From: Phorcus lineatus
Lineage: Eukaryota > Mollusca > Gastropoda > Trochida > Trochidae
NCBI GenBank assembly: GCA_921293015.1
Contig: OV121093.1
Location: 434,001-498,000 of the forward strand
Direction: 5' to 3'
Length of the DNA: 64,000 bases
Shown here in pieces: positions 13,718-27,235 of this stretch (position 1 is its first letter; every line of letters begins with the position of its first letter). The notes under the pieces were generated by a model, which ran no database searches, had not been told where the DNA came from, and was given only the letters and a program-made list of their open reading frames with translations. Position numbers and translations under genes: made by a program.

Positions 13718-16700
13718 ACAGCAGTAGAGTACGTAGCAGTTAAAGCATACAGCAGTAGAGTACGTACCAGTTAAAGCATATAGCAGTAGAGTACGTGCCA
13801 GTTAAAGCATAAAGCAGTAGAGTACGTACCAGTTAAAGCATAAAGCAGTAGAGTACGTAACAGTTAAAGCATAAAGCAGTAGAGTACGTACCAGTTAAAG
13901 CATAAAGCAGTAGAGTACGTATCAGTTAAAGCATAAAGCAGTAGAGTACGTATCAGTTAAAGCATACAGCAGTAGAGTACGTAACAGTTAAAGCATAAAG
14001 CAGTAGAGTCCGTATCAGTTAAAGCATACAGCAGTAGAGTACGTAACAGTTAAAGCATAAAGCAGTAGAGTACGTATCAGTTAAAGCATAAAGCAGTAGA
14101 GTACGTAACAGTTAAAGCATAAAGCAGTAGAGTACGTATCAGTTAAAGCATAAAGCAGTAGAGTACGTAACAGTTAAAGCATAAAGCAGTAGAGTACGTA
14201 ACAGTTAAAGCATAAAGCAGTAGAGTACGTATCAGTTAAAGCATAAAGCATTAGAGTACGTGCCAGTTAAAGCATAAAGCAGTAGAGTACGTACCAGTTA
14301 AAGCATAAAGCAGTAGAGTACGTACCAGTTAAAGCATACAGCAGTAGAGTACGTACCAGTTAAAGCATTAAGCAGTAGAGTACGTACCAGTTAAAGCATA
14401 AAGCAGTAGAGTACGTACCAGTTAAAGCATATAGCAGTAGAGTACGTAGCAGTTAAAGCATAAAGCAGTAGAGTACGTACCAGTTAAAGCATACAGCAGT
14501 AGAGTACGTACCAGTTAAAGCATATAGCAGTAGAGTACGTGCCAGTTAAAGCATACAGCAGTAGAGTACGTAGCAGTTAAAGCATACAGCAGTAGAGTAC
14601 GTACCAGTTAAAGCATATAGCAGTAGAGTACGTGCCAGTTAAAGCATAAAGCAGTAGAGTACGTACCAGTTAAAGCATAAAGCAGTAGAGTACGTACCAG
14701 TTAAAGCATAAAGCAGTAGAGTACGTACCAGTTAAAGCATAAAGCAGTAGAGTACGTACCAGTTAAAGCATAAAGCAGTAGAGTACGTACCAGTTAAAGC
14801 ATCCAGCAGTAGAGTACGTACCAGTTAAAGCATACAGCAGTAGAGTACGTAACAGTTAAAGCATAAAGCAGTAGAGTACGTGCCAGTTAAAGCATAAAGC
14901 AGTAGAGTACGTACCAGTTAAAGCATAAAGCAGTAGAGTACGTACCAGTTAAAGCATACAGCAGTAGAGTACGTAACAGTTAAAGCATAAAGAAGTAGAG
15001 TACGTGCCAGTTAAAGCATACAGCAGTAGAGTACGTACCAGTTAAAGCATATAGCAGTAGAGTACGTAACAGTTAAAGCATAAAGAAGTAGAGTACGTGC
15101 CAGTTAAAGTATAAAGCAGTAGAGTACGTACCAGTTAAAGCATAAAGCAGTAGAGTACGTACCAGTTAAAGCATAAAGCAGTAGAGTACGTACCAGTTAA
15201 AGCATCCAGCAGTAGAGTACGTACCAGTTAAAGCATACAGCAGTAGAGTACGTAACAGTTAAAGCATAAAGCAGTAGAGTACGTGCCAGTTAAAGCATAA
15301 AGCAGTAGAGTACGTAGCAGTTAAAGCATACAGCAGTAGAGTACGTACCAGTTAAAGCATATAGCAGTAGAGTACGTACCAGTTAAAGCATACAGCAGTA
15401 GAGTACGTACCAGTTAAAGCATAAAGCAGTAGAGTACGTACCAGTTAAAGCATAAAGCAGTAGAGTACGTACCAGTTAAAGCATAAAGCAGTAGAGTACG
15501 TGCCAGTTAAAGCATAAAGCAGTAGAGTACGTACCAGTTAAAGCATAAAGCAGTAGAGTACGTACCAGTTAAAGCATACAGCAGTAGAGTACGTAACAGT
15601 TAAAGCATAAAGAAGTAGAGTACGTGCCAGTTAAAGTATAAAGCAGTAGAGTACGTACCAGTTAAAGCATAAAGCAGTAGAGTACGTACCAGTTAAAGCA
15701 TACAGCAGTAGAGTACGTAACAGTTAAAGCATAAAGAAGTAGAGTACGTGCCAGTTAAAGCATACAGCAGTAGAGTACGTACCAGTTAAAGCATACAGCA
15801 GTAGAGTACGTACCAGTTAAAGCATAAAGCAGTAGAGTACGTAACAGTTAAAGCATACAGCAGTAGAGTACGTACCAGTTAAAGCATATAGCAGTAGAGT
15901 ACGTGCCAGTTAAAGCATAAAGCAGTAGAGTACGTACCAGTTAAAGCATAAAGCAGTAGAGTACGTACCAGTTAAAGCATAAAGCAGTAGAGTACGTACC
16001 AGTTAAAGTATAAAGCAGTAGAGTACGTACCAGTTAAAGCATACAGCAGTAGAGTACGTAGCAGTTAAAGCATAAAGCAGTAGAGTACGTAACAGTTAAA
16101 GCATACAGCAGTAGAGTACGTACCAGTTAAAGCATATAGCTGTAGAGTACGTGCCAGTTAAAGCATAAAGCAGTAGAGTACGTAGCAGTTAAAGCATACA
16201 GCAGTAGAGTACGTACCAGTTAAAGCATATAGCAGTAGAGTACGTGCCAGTTAAAGCATAAAGCAGTAGAGTACGTACCAGTTAAAGCATAAAGCAGTAG
16301 AGTACGTGCCGCATAAAGCAGTAGAGTACGTACCAGTTAAAGTATAAAGCAGTAGAGTACGTACCAGTTAAAGCATACAGCAGTAGAGTACGTAGCAGTT
16401 AAAGCATACAGCAGTAGAGTACGTACCAGTTAAAGCATAAAACAGTAGAGTACGTAACAGTTAAAGCATAAAGCAGTAGAGTACGTACCAGTTAAAGCAT
16501 ATAGCTGTAGAGTACGTGCCAGTTAAAGCATAAAGCAGTAGAGTACGTAGCAGTTAAAGCATACAGCAGTAGAGTACGTACCAGTTAAAGCATATAGCAG
16601 TAGAGTACGTGCCAGTTAAAGCATAAAGCAGTAGAGTACGTACCAGTTAAAGCATAAAGCAGTAGAGTACGTGCCGCATAAAGCAGTAGAGTACGTACCA

Positions 16701-16865
16701 GTTAAAGTATAAAGCAGTAGAGTACGTACCAGTTAAAGCATACAGCAGTAGAGTACGTAGCAGTTAAAGCATACAGCAGTAGAGTACGTACCAGTTAAAG
16801 CATAAAACAGTAGAGTACGTACCAGTTAAAGCATAAAGCAGTAGAGTACGTACCAGTTAAAGCAT
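13718..16865 (+). repeat. 3.1-kb direct repeat, copy 2 (partner at -13,288)
   Basis: This is the downstream copy of 430-3577, carrying the same ordered set of rare monomer variants, including both 24-bp monomers and both A1T monomers. On its left it abuts a truncated cassette that stops matching its relatives near 13,600. On its right it passes into the tandem 6.3-kb super-units. It looks like a block of left-edge material copied between cassette blocks, so the 6.3-kb periodicity is interrupted from about 12.7 to 16.8 kb. Confidence 0.88.
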
Positions 16866-16985
16866 CCAGCAGTAGAGTACGTACCAGTTAAAGCATACAG
16901 CAGTAGAGTACGTAACAGTTAAAGCATAAAGCAGTAGAGTACGTGCCAGTTAAAGCATAAAGCAGTAGAGTACGTACCAGTTAAA

Positions 16986-17807
16986 TCATACAGCAGTAGA
17001 GTACGTACCAGTTAAAGCATACAGCAGTAGAGTACGTACCAGTTAATGCATAAAGCAGTAGAGTACGTATCAGTTAAAGCATAAAGCAGTAGAGTACGTA
17101 ACAGTTAAAGCATACAGCAGTAGAGTACGTAACAGTTAAAGCATAAAGCAGTAGAGTACGTAACAGTTAAAGCATACAGCAGTAGAGTACGTACCAGTTA
17201 AAGCATACAGCAGTAGAGTACGTACCAGTTAAAGCATATAGCAGTAGAGTACGTATCAGTTAAAGCATAAAGCAGTAGAGTACGTATCAGTTAAAGCATA
17301 AAGCAGTAGAGTACGTATCAGTTAAAGCATAAAGCAGTAGAGTACGTATCAGTTAAAGCATACAGCAGTAGAGTACGTAACAGTTAAAGCATAAAGCAGT
17401 AGAGTACGTATCAGTTAAAGCATAAAGCAGTAGAGTACGTACCAGTTAAAGCATATAGCAGTAGAGTACGTAGCAGTTAAAGCATAAAGCAGTAGAGTAC
17501 GTATCAGTTAAAGTATAAAGCAGTAGAGTACGTACCAGTTAAAGCATAAAGCAGTAGAGTACGTACCAGTTAAAGCATATAGCAGTAGAGTACGTTCCAG
17601 TTAAAGCATAAAGCAGTAGAGTACGTACCAGTTAAAGCATGTAGCAGTAGAGTACGTACCAGTTAAAGCATACAGCAGTAGAGTACGTACCAGTTAAAGC
17701 ATAAAGCAGTAGAGTACGTACCAGTTAAAGCATAAAGCAGTAGAGTACGTACCAGTTAAAGTATAAAGCAGTAGAGTACGTACCAGTTAAAGCATACAGC
17801 AGTAGAA
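16986..17807 (+). repeat. Long cassette, TTAATG haplotype
   Basis: An 821-bp cassette with the TTAATG marker (A22T also present at its start) at 17047. It has GTAAC in place of the GAGTCC/CAATT monomer, and a private GTTCC at 17596. A closely similar stretch lies 4,016 bp upstream (12780-13600), which is truncated before its G7A monomer. Confidence 0.85.
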
Positions 17808-19179
17808 TACGTAGCAGTTAAAGCATAAAGCAGTAGAGTACGTACCAGTTAAAGCATACAGCAGTAGAGTACGTAGCAGTTAAAGCATAAAGCAGTAGAG
17901 TACGTACCAGTTAAAGCATACAGCAGTAGAGTACGTACCAGTTAAAGCATATAGCAGTAGAGTACGTGCCAGTTAAAGCATACAGCAGTAGAGTACGTAG
18001 CAGTTAAAGCATACAGCAGTAGAGTACGTACCAGTTAAAGCATAAAACAGTAGAGTACGTACCAGTTAAAGCATAAAGCAGTAGAGTACGTACCAGTTAA
18101 AGCATCCAGCAGTAGAGTACGTACCAGTTAAAGCATACAGCAGTAGAGTACGTAACAGTTAAAGCATAAAGCAGTAGAGTACGTACCAGTTAAAGCATAA
18201 AGCAGTAGAGTACGTACCAGTTAAAGCATAAAGCAGTAGAGTACGTACCAGTTAAAGCATACAGCAGTAGAGTACGTAACAGTTAAAGCATAAAGCAGTA
18301 GAGTACGTGCCAGTTAAAGTATAAAGCAGTAGAGTACGTACCAGTTAAAGCATAAAGCAGTAGAGTACGTACCAGTTAAAGCATAAAGCAGTAGAGTACG
18401 TAACAGTTAAAGCATAAAGCAGTAGAGTACGTAGCAGTTAAAGCATATAGCAGTAGAGTACGTGCCAGTTAAAGCATAAAGCAGTAGAGTACGTACCAGT
18501 TAAAGCATAAAGCAGTAGAGTACGTACCAGTTAAAGCATAAAGCAGTAGAGTACGTACCAGTTAAAGTATAAAGCAGTAGAGTACGTACCAGTTAAAGCA
18601 TACAGCAGTAGAGTACGTACCAGTTAAAGCATAAAGCAGTAGAGTACGTAACAGTTAAAGCATACAGCAGTAGAGTACGTACCAGTTAAAGCATATAGCT
18701 GTAGAGTACGTGCCAGTTAAAGCATAAAGCAGTAGAGTACGTAGCAGTTAAAGCATACAGCAGTAGAGTACGTACCAGTTAAAGCATATAGCAGTAGAGT
18801 ACGTGCCAGTTAAAGCATAAAGCAGTAGAGTACGTACCAGTTAAAGCATAAAGCAGTAGAGTACGTGCCGCATAAAGCAGTAGAGTACGTACCAGTTAAA
18901 GTATAAAGCAGTAGAGTACGTACCAGTTAAAGCATACAGCAGTAGAGTACGTAGCAGTTAAAGCATACAGCAGTAGAGTACGTACCAGTTAAAGCATAAA
19001 GCAGTAGAGTACGTACCAGTTAAAGCATAAAGCAGTAGAGTACGTACCAGTTAAAGCATAAAGCAGTAGAGTACGTACCAGTTAAAGCATACAGCAGTAG
19101 AGTACGTAACAGTTAAAGCATAAAGCAGTAGAGTACGTGCCAGTTAAAGCATAAAGCAGTAGAGTACGTACCAGTTAAA

Positions 19180-19722
19180 TCATACAGCAGTAGAGTACGT
19201 ACCAGTTAAAGCATACAGCAGTAGAGTACGTACCAGTTAAAGCATAAAGCAGTAGAGTACGTATCAGTTAAAGCATAAAGCAGTAGAGTACGTAACAGTT
19301 AAAGCATAAAGCAGTAGAGTACGTATCAGTTAAAGCATAAAGCAGTAGAGTACGTACCAGTTAAAGCATATAGCAGTAGAGTACGTAGCAGTTAAAGCAT
19401 AAAGCAGTAGAGTACGTAGCAGTTAAAGTATAAAGCAGTAGAGTACGTACCAGTTAAAGCATAAAGCAGTAGAGTACGTACCAGTTAAAGCATATAGCAG
19501 TAGAGTACGTGCCAGTTAAAGCATAAAGCAGTAGAGTACGTACCAGTTAAAGCATGTAGCAGTAGAGTACGTACCAGTTAAAGCATACAGCAGTAGAGTA
19601 CGTACCAGTTAAAGCATAAAGCAGTAGAGTACGTACCAGTTAAAGCATAAAGCAGTAGAGTACGTACCAGTTAAAGCATACAGCAGTAGAGTACGTACCA
19701 GTTAAAGCATACAGCAGTAGAA
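19180..19722 (+). repeat. Short cassette, form S1
   Basis: 542 bp between marker bases, with the same nine-monomer loss and junction (GTATC-cataaagc then GTAAC-cataaagc) as at 5551-6093. It is the middle cassette of super-HOR copy A. Confidence 0.85.
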
Positions 19723-20908
19723 TACGTAGCAGTTAAAGCATAAAGCAGTAGAGTACGTACCAGTTAAAGCATACAGCAGTAGAGTACGTAGCAGTTAAAG
19801 CATAAAGCAGTAGAGTACGTACCAGTTAAAGCATACAGCAGTAGAGTACGTACCAGTTAAAGCATATAGCAGTAGAGTACGTGCCAGTTAAAGCATACAG
19901 CAGTAGAGTACGTAGCAGTTAAAGCATACAGCAGTAGAGTACGTACCAGTTAAAGCATAAAGCAGTAGAGTACGTACCAGTTAAAGCATACAGCAGTAGA
20001 GTACGTAACAGTTAAAGCATAAAGAAGTAGAGTACGTGCCAGTTAAAGTATAAAGCAGTAGAGTACGTACCAGTTAAAGCATAAAGCAGTAGAGTACGTA
20101 CCAGTTAAAGCATAAAGCAGTAGAGTACGTAACAGTTAAAGCATAAAGCAGTAGAGTACGTAGCAGTTAAAGCATATAGCAGTAGAGTACGTGCCAGTTA
20201 AAGCATAAAGCAGTAGAGTACGTACCAGTTAAAGCATAAAGCAGTAGAGTACGTACCAGTTAAAGCATAAAGCAGTAGAGTACGTACCAGTTAAAGTATA
20301 AAGCAGTAGAGTACGTACCAGTTAAAGCATACAGCAGTAGAGTACGTAGCAGTTAAAGCATAAAGCAGTAGAGTACGTAACAGTTAAAGCATACAGCAGT
20401 AGAGTACGTACCAGTTAAAGCATATAGCTGTAGAGTACGTGCCAGTTAAAGCATAAAGCAGTAGAGTACGTAGCAGTTAAAGCATACAGCAGTAGAGTAC
20501 GTACCAGTTAAAGCATATAGCAGTAGAGTACGTGCCAGTTAAAGCATAAAGCAGTAGAGTACGTACCAGTTAAAGCATAAAGCAGTAGAGTACGTGCCGC
20601 ATAAAGCAGTAGAGTACGTACCAGTTAAAGTATAAAGCAGTAGAGTACGTACCAGTTAAAGCATACAGCAGTAGAGTACGTAGCAGTTAAAGCATACAGC
20701 AGTAGAGTACGTACCAGTTAAAGCATAAAACAGTAGAGTACGTACCAGTTAAAGCATAAAGCAGTAGAGTACGTACCAGTTAAAGCATAAAGCAGTAGAG
20801 TACGTACCAGTTAAAGCATACAGCAGTAGAGTACGTAACAGTTAAAGCATAAAGCAGTAGAGTACGTGCCAGTTAAAGCATAAAGCAGTAGAGTACGTAC
20901 CAGTTAAA

Positions 20909-21730
20909 TCATACAGCAGTAGAGTACGTACCAGTTAAAGCATACAGCAGTAGAGTACGTACCAGTTAAAGCATAAAGCAGTAGAGTACGTATCAGTTAA
21001 AGCATAAAGCAGTAGAGTACGTACCAGTTAAAGCATAAAGCAGTAGAGTACGTAACAGTTAAAGCATAAAGCAGTAGAGTCCGTATCAATTAAAGCATAA
21101 AGCAGTAGAGTACGTAACAGTTAAAGCATACAGCAGTAGAGTACGTACCAGTTAAAGCATATAGCAGTAGAGTACGTATCAGTTAAAGCATAAAGCAGTA
21201 GAGTACGTAGCAGTTAAAGCATAAAGCAGTAGAGTACGTATCAGTTAAAGCATAAAGCAGTAGAGTACGTATCAGTTAAAGCATACAGCAGTAGAGTACG
21301 TAACAGTTAAAGCATAAAGCAGTAGAGTACGTATCAGTTAAAGCATAAAGCAGTAGAGTACGTACCAGTTAAAGCATATAGCAGTAGAGTACGTAGCAGT
21401 TAAAGCATAAAGCAGTAGAGTACGTATCAGTTAAAGTATAAAGCAGTAGAGTACGTACCAGTTAAAGCATAAAGCAGTAGAGTACGTACCAGTTAAAGCA
21501 TATAGCAGTAGAGTACGTGCCAGTTAAAGCATAAAGCAGTAGAGTACGTACCAGTTAAAGCATGTAGCAGTAGAGTACGTACCAGTTAAAGCATACAGCA
21601 GTAGAGTACGTACCAGTTAAAGCATAAAGCAGTAGAGTACGTACCAGTTAAAGCATAAAGCAGTAGAGTACGTACCAGTTAAAGTATAAAGCAGTAGAGT
21701 ACGTACCAGTTAAAGCATACAGCAGTAGAA
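20909..21730 (+). repeat. Long cassette, GAGTCC/CAATT haplotype
   Basis: 821 bp, with the double-mutant monomer at 21081 (172 bp after A22T) and catGTagc near 21564. It is the third cassette of super-HOR copy A; its partner is at 27236-28057. Confidence 0.85.
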
Positions 21731-23312
21731 TACGTAGCAGTTAAAGCATAAAGCAGTAGAGTACGTACCAGTTAAAGCATACAGCAGTAGAGTACGTAGC
21801 AGTTAAAGCATAAAGCAGTAGAGTACGTACCAGTTAAAGCATACAGCAGTAGAGTACGTACCAGTTAAAGCATATAGCAGTAGAGTACGTGCCAGTTAAA
21901 GCATACAGCAGTAGAGTACGTAGCAGTTAAAGCATACAGCAGTAGAGTACGTACCAGTTAAAGCATAAAACAGTAGAGTACGTACCAGTTAAAGCATAAA
22001 GCAGTAGAGTACGTACCAGTTAAAGCATCCAGCAGTAGAGTACGTACCAGTTAAAGCATACAGCAGTAGAGTACGTAACAGTTAAAGCATAAAGCAGTAG
22101 AGTACGTGCCAGTTAAAGCATAAAGCAGTAGAGTACGTACCAGTTAAAGCATAAAGCAGTAGAGTACGTACCAGTTAAAGCATACAGCAGTAGAGTACGT
22201 AACAGTTAAAGCATAAAGAAGTAGAGTACGTGCCAGTTAAAGTATAAAGCAGTAGAGTACGTACCAGTTAAAGCATAAAGCAGTAGAGTACGTACCAGTT
22301 AAAGCATAAAGCAGTAGAGTACGTAACAGTTAAAGCATAAAGCAGTAGAGTACGTAGCAGTTAAAGCATATAGCAGTAGAGTACGTGCCAGTTAAAGCAT
22401 AAAGCAGTAGAGTACGTACCAGTTAAAGCATAAAGCAGTAGAGTACGTACCAGTTAAAGCATAAAGCAGTAGAGTACGTACCAGTTAAAGTATAAAGCAG
22501 TAGAGTACGTACCAGTTAAAGCATACAGCAGTAGAGTACGTAGCAGTTAAAGCATAAAGCAGTAGAGTACGTAACAGTTAAAGCATACAGCAGTAGAGTA
22601 CGTACCAGTTAAAGCATATAGCTGTAGAGTACGTGCCAGTTAAAGCATAAAGCAGTAGAGTACGTAGCAGTTAAAGCATACAGCAGTAGAGTACGTACCA
22701 GTTAAAGCATATAGCAGTAGAGTACGTGCCAGTTAAAGCATAAAGCAGTAGAGTACGTACCAGTTAAAGCATAAAGCAGTAGAGTACGTGCCGCATAAAG
22801 CAGTAGAGTACGTACCAGTTAAAGTATAAAGCAGTAGAGTACGTACCAGTTAAAGCATACAGCAGTAGAGTACGTAGCAGTTAAAGCATACAGCAGTAGA
22901 GTACGTACCAGTTAAAGCATAAAACAGTAGAGTACGTACCAGTTAAAGCATAAAGCAGTAGAGTACGTACCAGTTAAAGCATAAAGCAGTAGAGTACGTG
23001 CCGCATAAAGCAGTAGAGTACGTACCAGTTAAAGTATAAAGCAGTAGAGTACGTACCAGTTAAAGCATACAGCAGTAGAGTACGTAGCAGTTAAAGCATA
23101 CAGCAGTAGAGTACGTACCAGTTAAAGCATAAAACAGTAGAGTACGTACCAGTTAAAGCATAAAGCAGTAGAGTACGTACCAGTTAAAGCATCCAGCAGT
23201 AGAGTACGTACCAGTTAAAGCATACAGCAGTAGAGTACGTAACAGTTAAAGCATAAAGCAGTAGAGTACGTGCCAGTTAAAGCATAAAGCAGTAGAGTAC
23301 GTACCAGTTAAA

Positions 23313-24134
23313 TCATACAGCAGTAGAGTACGTACCAGTTAAAGCATACAGCAGTAGAGTACGTACCAGTTAATGCATAAAGCAGTAGAGTACGTATCAG
23401 TTAAAGCATAAAGCAGTAGAGTACGTAACAGTTAAAGCATACAGCAGTAGAGTACGTAACAGTTAAAGCATAAAGCAGTAGAGTACGTACCAGTTAAAGC
23501 ATACAGCAGTAGAGTACGTACCAGTTAAAGCATACAGCAGTAGAGTACGTACCAGTTAAAGCATATAGCAGTAGAGTACGTATCAGTTAAAGCATAAAGC
23601 AGTAGAGTACGTATCAGTTAAAGCATAAAGCAGTAGAGTACGTATCAGTTAAAGCATAAAGCAGTAGAGTACGTATCAGTTAAAGCATACAGCAGTAGAG
23701 TACGTAACAGTTAAAGCATAAAGCAGTAGAGTACGTATCAGTTAAAGCATAAAGCAGTAGAGTACGTACCAGTTAAAGCATATAGCAGTAGAGTACGTAG
23801 CAGTTAAAGCATAAAGCAGTAGAGTACGTATCAGTTAAAGTATAAAGCAGTAGAGTACGTACCAGTTAAAGCATAAAGCAGTAGAGTACGTACCAGTTAA
23901 AGCATATAGCAGTAGAGTACGTGCCAGTTAAAGCATAAAGCAGTAGAGTACGTACCAGTTAAAGCATATAGCAGTAGAGTACGTACCAGTTAAAGCATAC
24001 AGCAGTAGAGTACGTACCAGTTAAAGCATAAAGCAGTAGAGTACGTACCAGTTAAAGCATAAAGCAGTAGAGTACGTACCAGTTAAAGTATAAAGCAGTA
24101 GAGTACGTACCAGTTAAAGCATACAGCAGTAGAA
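23313..24134 (+). repeat. Long cassette, TTAATG haplotype
   Basis: The +6,327 partner of 16986-17807, with TTAATG at 23374. It differs in having GTACC for GTAAC near 23490, GTGCC for GTTCC, and catATagc where other copies have catGTagc. Confidence 0.85.
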
Positions 24135-25506
24135 TACGTAGCAGTTAAAGCATAAAGCAGTAGAGTACGTACCAGTTAAAGCATACAGCAGTAGAGTACG
24201 TAGCAGTTAAAGCATAAAGCAGTAGAGTACGTACCAGTTAAAGCATACAGCAGTAGAGTACGTACCAGTTAAAGCATATAGCAGTAGAGTACGTGCCAGT
24301 TAAAGCATACAGCAGTAGAGTACGTAGCAGTTAAAGCATACAGCAGTAGAGTACGTACCAGTTAAAGCATAAAACAGTAGAGTACGTACCAGTTAAAGCA
24401 TAAAGCAGTAGAGTACGTACCAGTTAAAGCATCCAGCAGTAGAGTACGTACCAGTTAAAGCATACAGCAGTAGAGTACGTAACAGTTAAAGCATAAAGCA
24501 GTAGAGTACGTGCCAGTTAAAGCATAAAGCAGTAGAGTACGTACCAGTTAAAGCATAAAGCAGTAGAGTACGTACCAGTTAAAGCATACAGCAGTAGAGT
24601 ACGTAACAGTTAAAGCATAAAGAAGTAGAGTACGTGCCAGTTAAAGTATAAAGCAGTAGAGTACGTACCAGTTAAAGCATAAAGCAGTAGAGTACGTACC
24701 AGTTAAAGCATAAAGCAGTAGAGTACGTAACAGTTAAAGCATAAAGCAGTAGAGTACGTAGCAGTTAAAGCATATAGCAGTAGAGTACGTACCAGTTAAA
24801 GCATAAAGCAGTAGAGTACGTACCAGTTAAAGCATAAAGCAGTAGAGTACGTACCAGTTAAAGCATAAAGCAGTAGAGTACGTACCAGTTAAAGTATAAA
24901 GCAGTAGAGTACGTACCAGTTAAAGCATACAGCAGTAGAGTACGTAGCAGTTAAAGCATAAAGCAGTAGAGTACGTAACAGTTAAAGCATACAGCAGTAG
25001 AGTACGTACCAGTTAAAGCATATAGCTGTAGAGTACGTGCCAGTTAAAGCATAAAGCAGTAGAGTACGTAGCAGTTAAAGCATACAGCAGTAGAGTACGT
25101 ACCAGTTAAAGCATATAGCAGTAGAGTACGTGCCAGTTAAAGCATAAAGCAGTAGAGTACGTACCAGTTAAAGCATAAAGCAGTAGAGTACGTGCCGCAT
25201 AAAGCAGTAGAGTACGTACCAGTTAAAGTATAAAGCAGTAGAGTACGTACCAGTTAAAGCATACAGCAGTAGAGTACGTAGCAGTTAAAGCATACAGCAG
25301 TAGAGTACGTACCAGTTAAAGCATAAAGCAGTAGAGTACGTACCAGTTAAAGCATAAAGCAGTAGAGTACGTACCAGTTAAAGCATAAAGCAGTAGAGTA
25401 CGTACCAGTTAAAGCATACAGCAGTAGAGTACGTAACAGTTAAAGCATAAAGCAGTAGAGTACGTGCCAGTTAAAGCATAAAGCAGTAGAGTACGTACCA
25501 GTTAAA

Positions 25507-26049
25507 TCATACAGCAGTAGAGTACGTACCAGTTAAAGCATACAGCAGTAGAGTACGTACCAGTTAAAGCATAAAGCAGTAGAGTACGTATCAGTTAAAG
25601 CATAAAGCAGTAGAGTACGTAACAGTTAAAGCATAAAGCAGTAGAGTACGTATCAGTTAAAGCATAAAGCAGTAGAGTACGTACCAGTTAAAGCATATAG
25701 CAGTAGAGTACGTAGCAGTTAAAGCATAAAGCAGTAGAGTACGTAGCAGTTAAAGTATAAAGCAGTAGAGTACGTACCAGTTAAAGCATAAAGCAGTAGA
25801 GTACGTACCAGTTAAAGCATATAGCAGTAGAGTACGTGCCAGTTAAAGCATAAAGCAGTAGAGTACGTACCAGTTAAAGCATGTAGCAGTAGAGTACGTA
25901 CCAGTTAAAGCATACAGCAGTAGAGTACGTACCAGTTAAAGCATAAAGCAGTAGAGTACGTACCAGTTAAAGCATAAAGCAGTAGAGTACGTACCAGTTA
26001 AAGTATAAAGCAGTAGAGTACGTACCAGTTAAAGCATACAGCAGTAGAA
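25507..26049 (+). repeat. Short cassette, form S1
   Basis: 542 bp; the +6,327 partner of 19180-19722 with the same nine-monomer deletion. Confidence 0.85.
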
Positions 26050-27235
26050 TACGTAGCAGTTAAAGCATAAAGCAGTAGAGTACGTACCAGTTAAAGCATA
26101 CAGCAGTAGAGTACGTAGCAGTTAAAGCATAAAGCAGTAGAGTACGTACCAGTTAAAGCATACAGCAGTAGAGTACGTACCAGTTAAAGCATATAGCAGT
26201 AGAGTACGTGCCAGTTAAAGCATACAGCAGTAGAGTACGTAGCAGTTAAAGCATACAGCAGTAGAGTACGTACCAGTTAAAGCATAAAGCAGTAGAGTAC
26301 GTACCAGTTAAAGCATACAGCAGTAGAGTACGTAACAGTTAAAGCATAAAGAAGTAGAGTACGTGCCAGTTAAAGTATAAAGCAGTAGAGTACGTACCAG
26401 TTAAAGCATAAAGCAGTAGAGTACGTACCAGTTAAAGCATATAGCAGTAGAGGACGTAACAGTTAAAGCATAAAGCAGTAGAGTACGTAGCAGTTAAAGC
26501 ATACAGCAGTAGAGTACGTGCCAGTTAAAGCATAAAGCAGTAGAGTACGTACCAGTTAAAGCATAAAGCAGTAGAGTACGTACCAGTTAAAGCATAAAGC
26601 AGTAGAGTACGTACCAGTTAAAGTATAAAGCAGTAGAGTACGTACCAGTTAAAGCATACAGCAGTAGAGTACGTAGCAGTTAAAGCATAAAGCAGTAGAG
26701 TACGTAACAGTTAAAGCATACAGCAGTAGAGTACGTACCAGTTAAAGCATATAGCTGTAGAGTACGTGCCAGTTAAAGCATAAAGCAGTAGAGTACGTAG
26801 CAGTTAAAGCATACAGCAGTAGAGTACGTACCAGTTAAAGCATATAGCAGTAGAGTACGTGCCAGTTAAAGCATAAAGCAGTAGAGTACGTACCAGTTAA
26901 AGCATAAAGCAGTAGAGTACGTGCCGCATAAAGCAGTAGAGTACGTACCAGTTAAAGTATAAAGCAGTAGAGTACGTACCAGTTAAAGCATACAGCAGTA
27001 GAGTACGTAGCAGTTAAAGCATACAGCAGTAGAGTACGTACCAGTTAAAGCATAAAACAGTAGAGTACGTACCAGTTAAAGCATAAAGCAGTAGAGTACG
27101 TACCAGTTAAAGCATAAAGCAGTAGAGTACGTACCAGTTAAAGCATACAGCAGTAGAGTACGTAACAGTTAAAGCATAAAGCAGTAGAGTACGTGCCAGT
27201 TAAAGCATAAAGCAGTAGAGTACGTACCAGTTAAA

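Larger units (their letters stand above)
16866..23192 (+). repeat. 6,327-bp super-HOR, copy A
   Basis: This third-level unit has 205 monomers, four of them the 24-bp form (205 x 31 - 28 = 6,327). It contains three cassette blocks, measured between A22T bases as 2,194 bp (16986-19180), 1,729 bp (19180-20909) and 2,404 bp (20909-23313). All tested markers recur in the next unit at exactly +6,327: A22T 16986/23313, TTAATG 17047/23374, G7A 17807/24134, A1T 18700/25027, 20429/26756 and 22623/28950, and short monomers 18868/25195 and 20597/26924. Differences noticed include GTTCC at 17596 and catGTagc changed to catATagc at 23968. The exact phase of the unit boundary is arbitrary. Confidence 0.9.
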
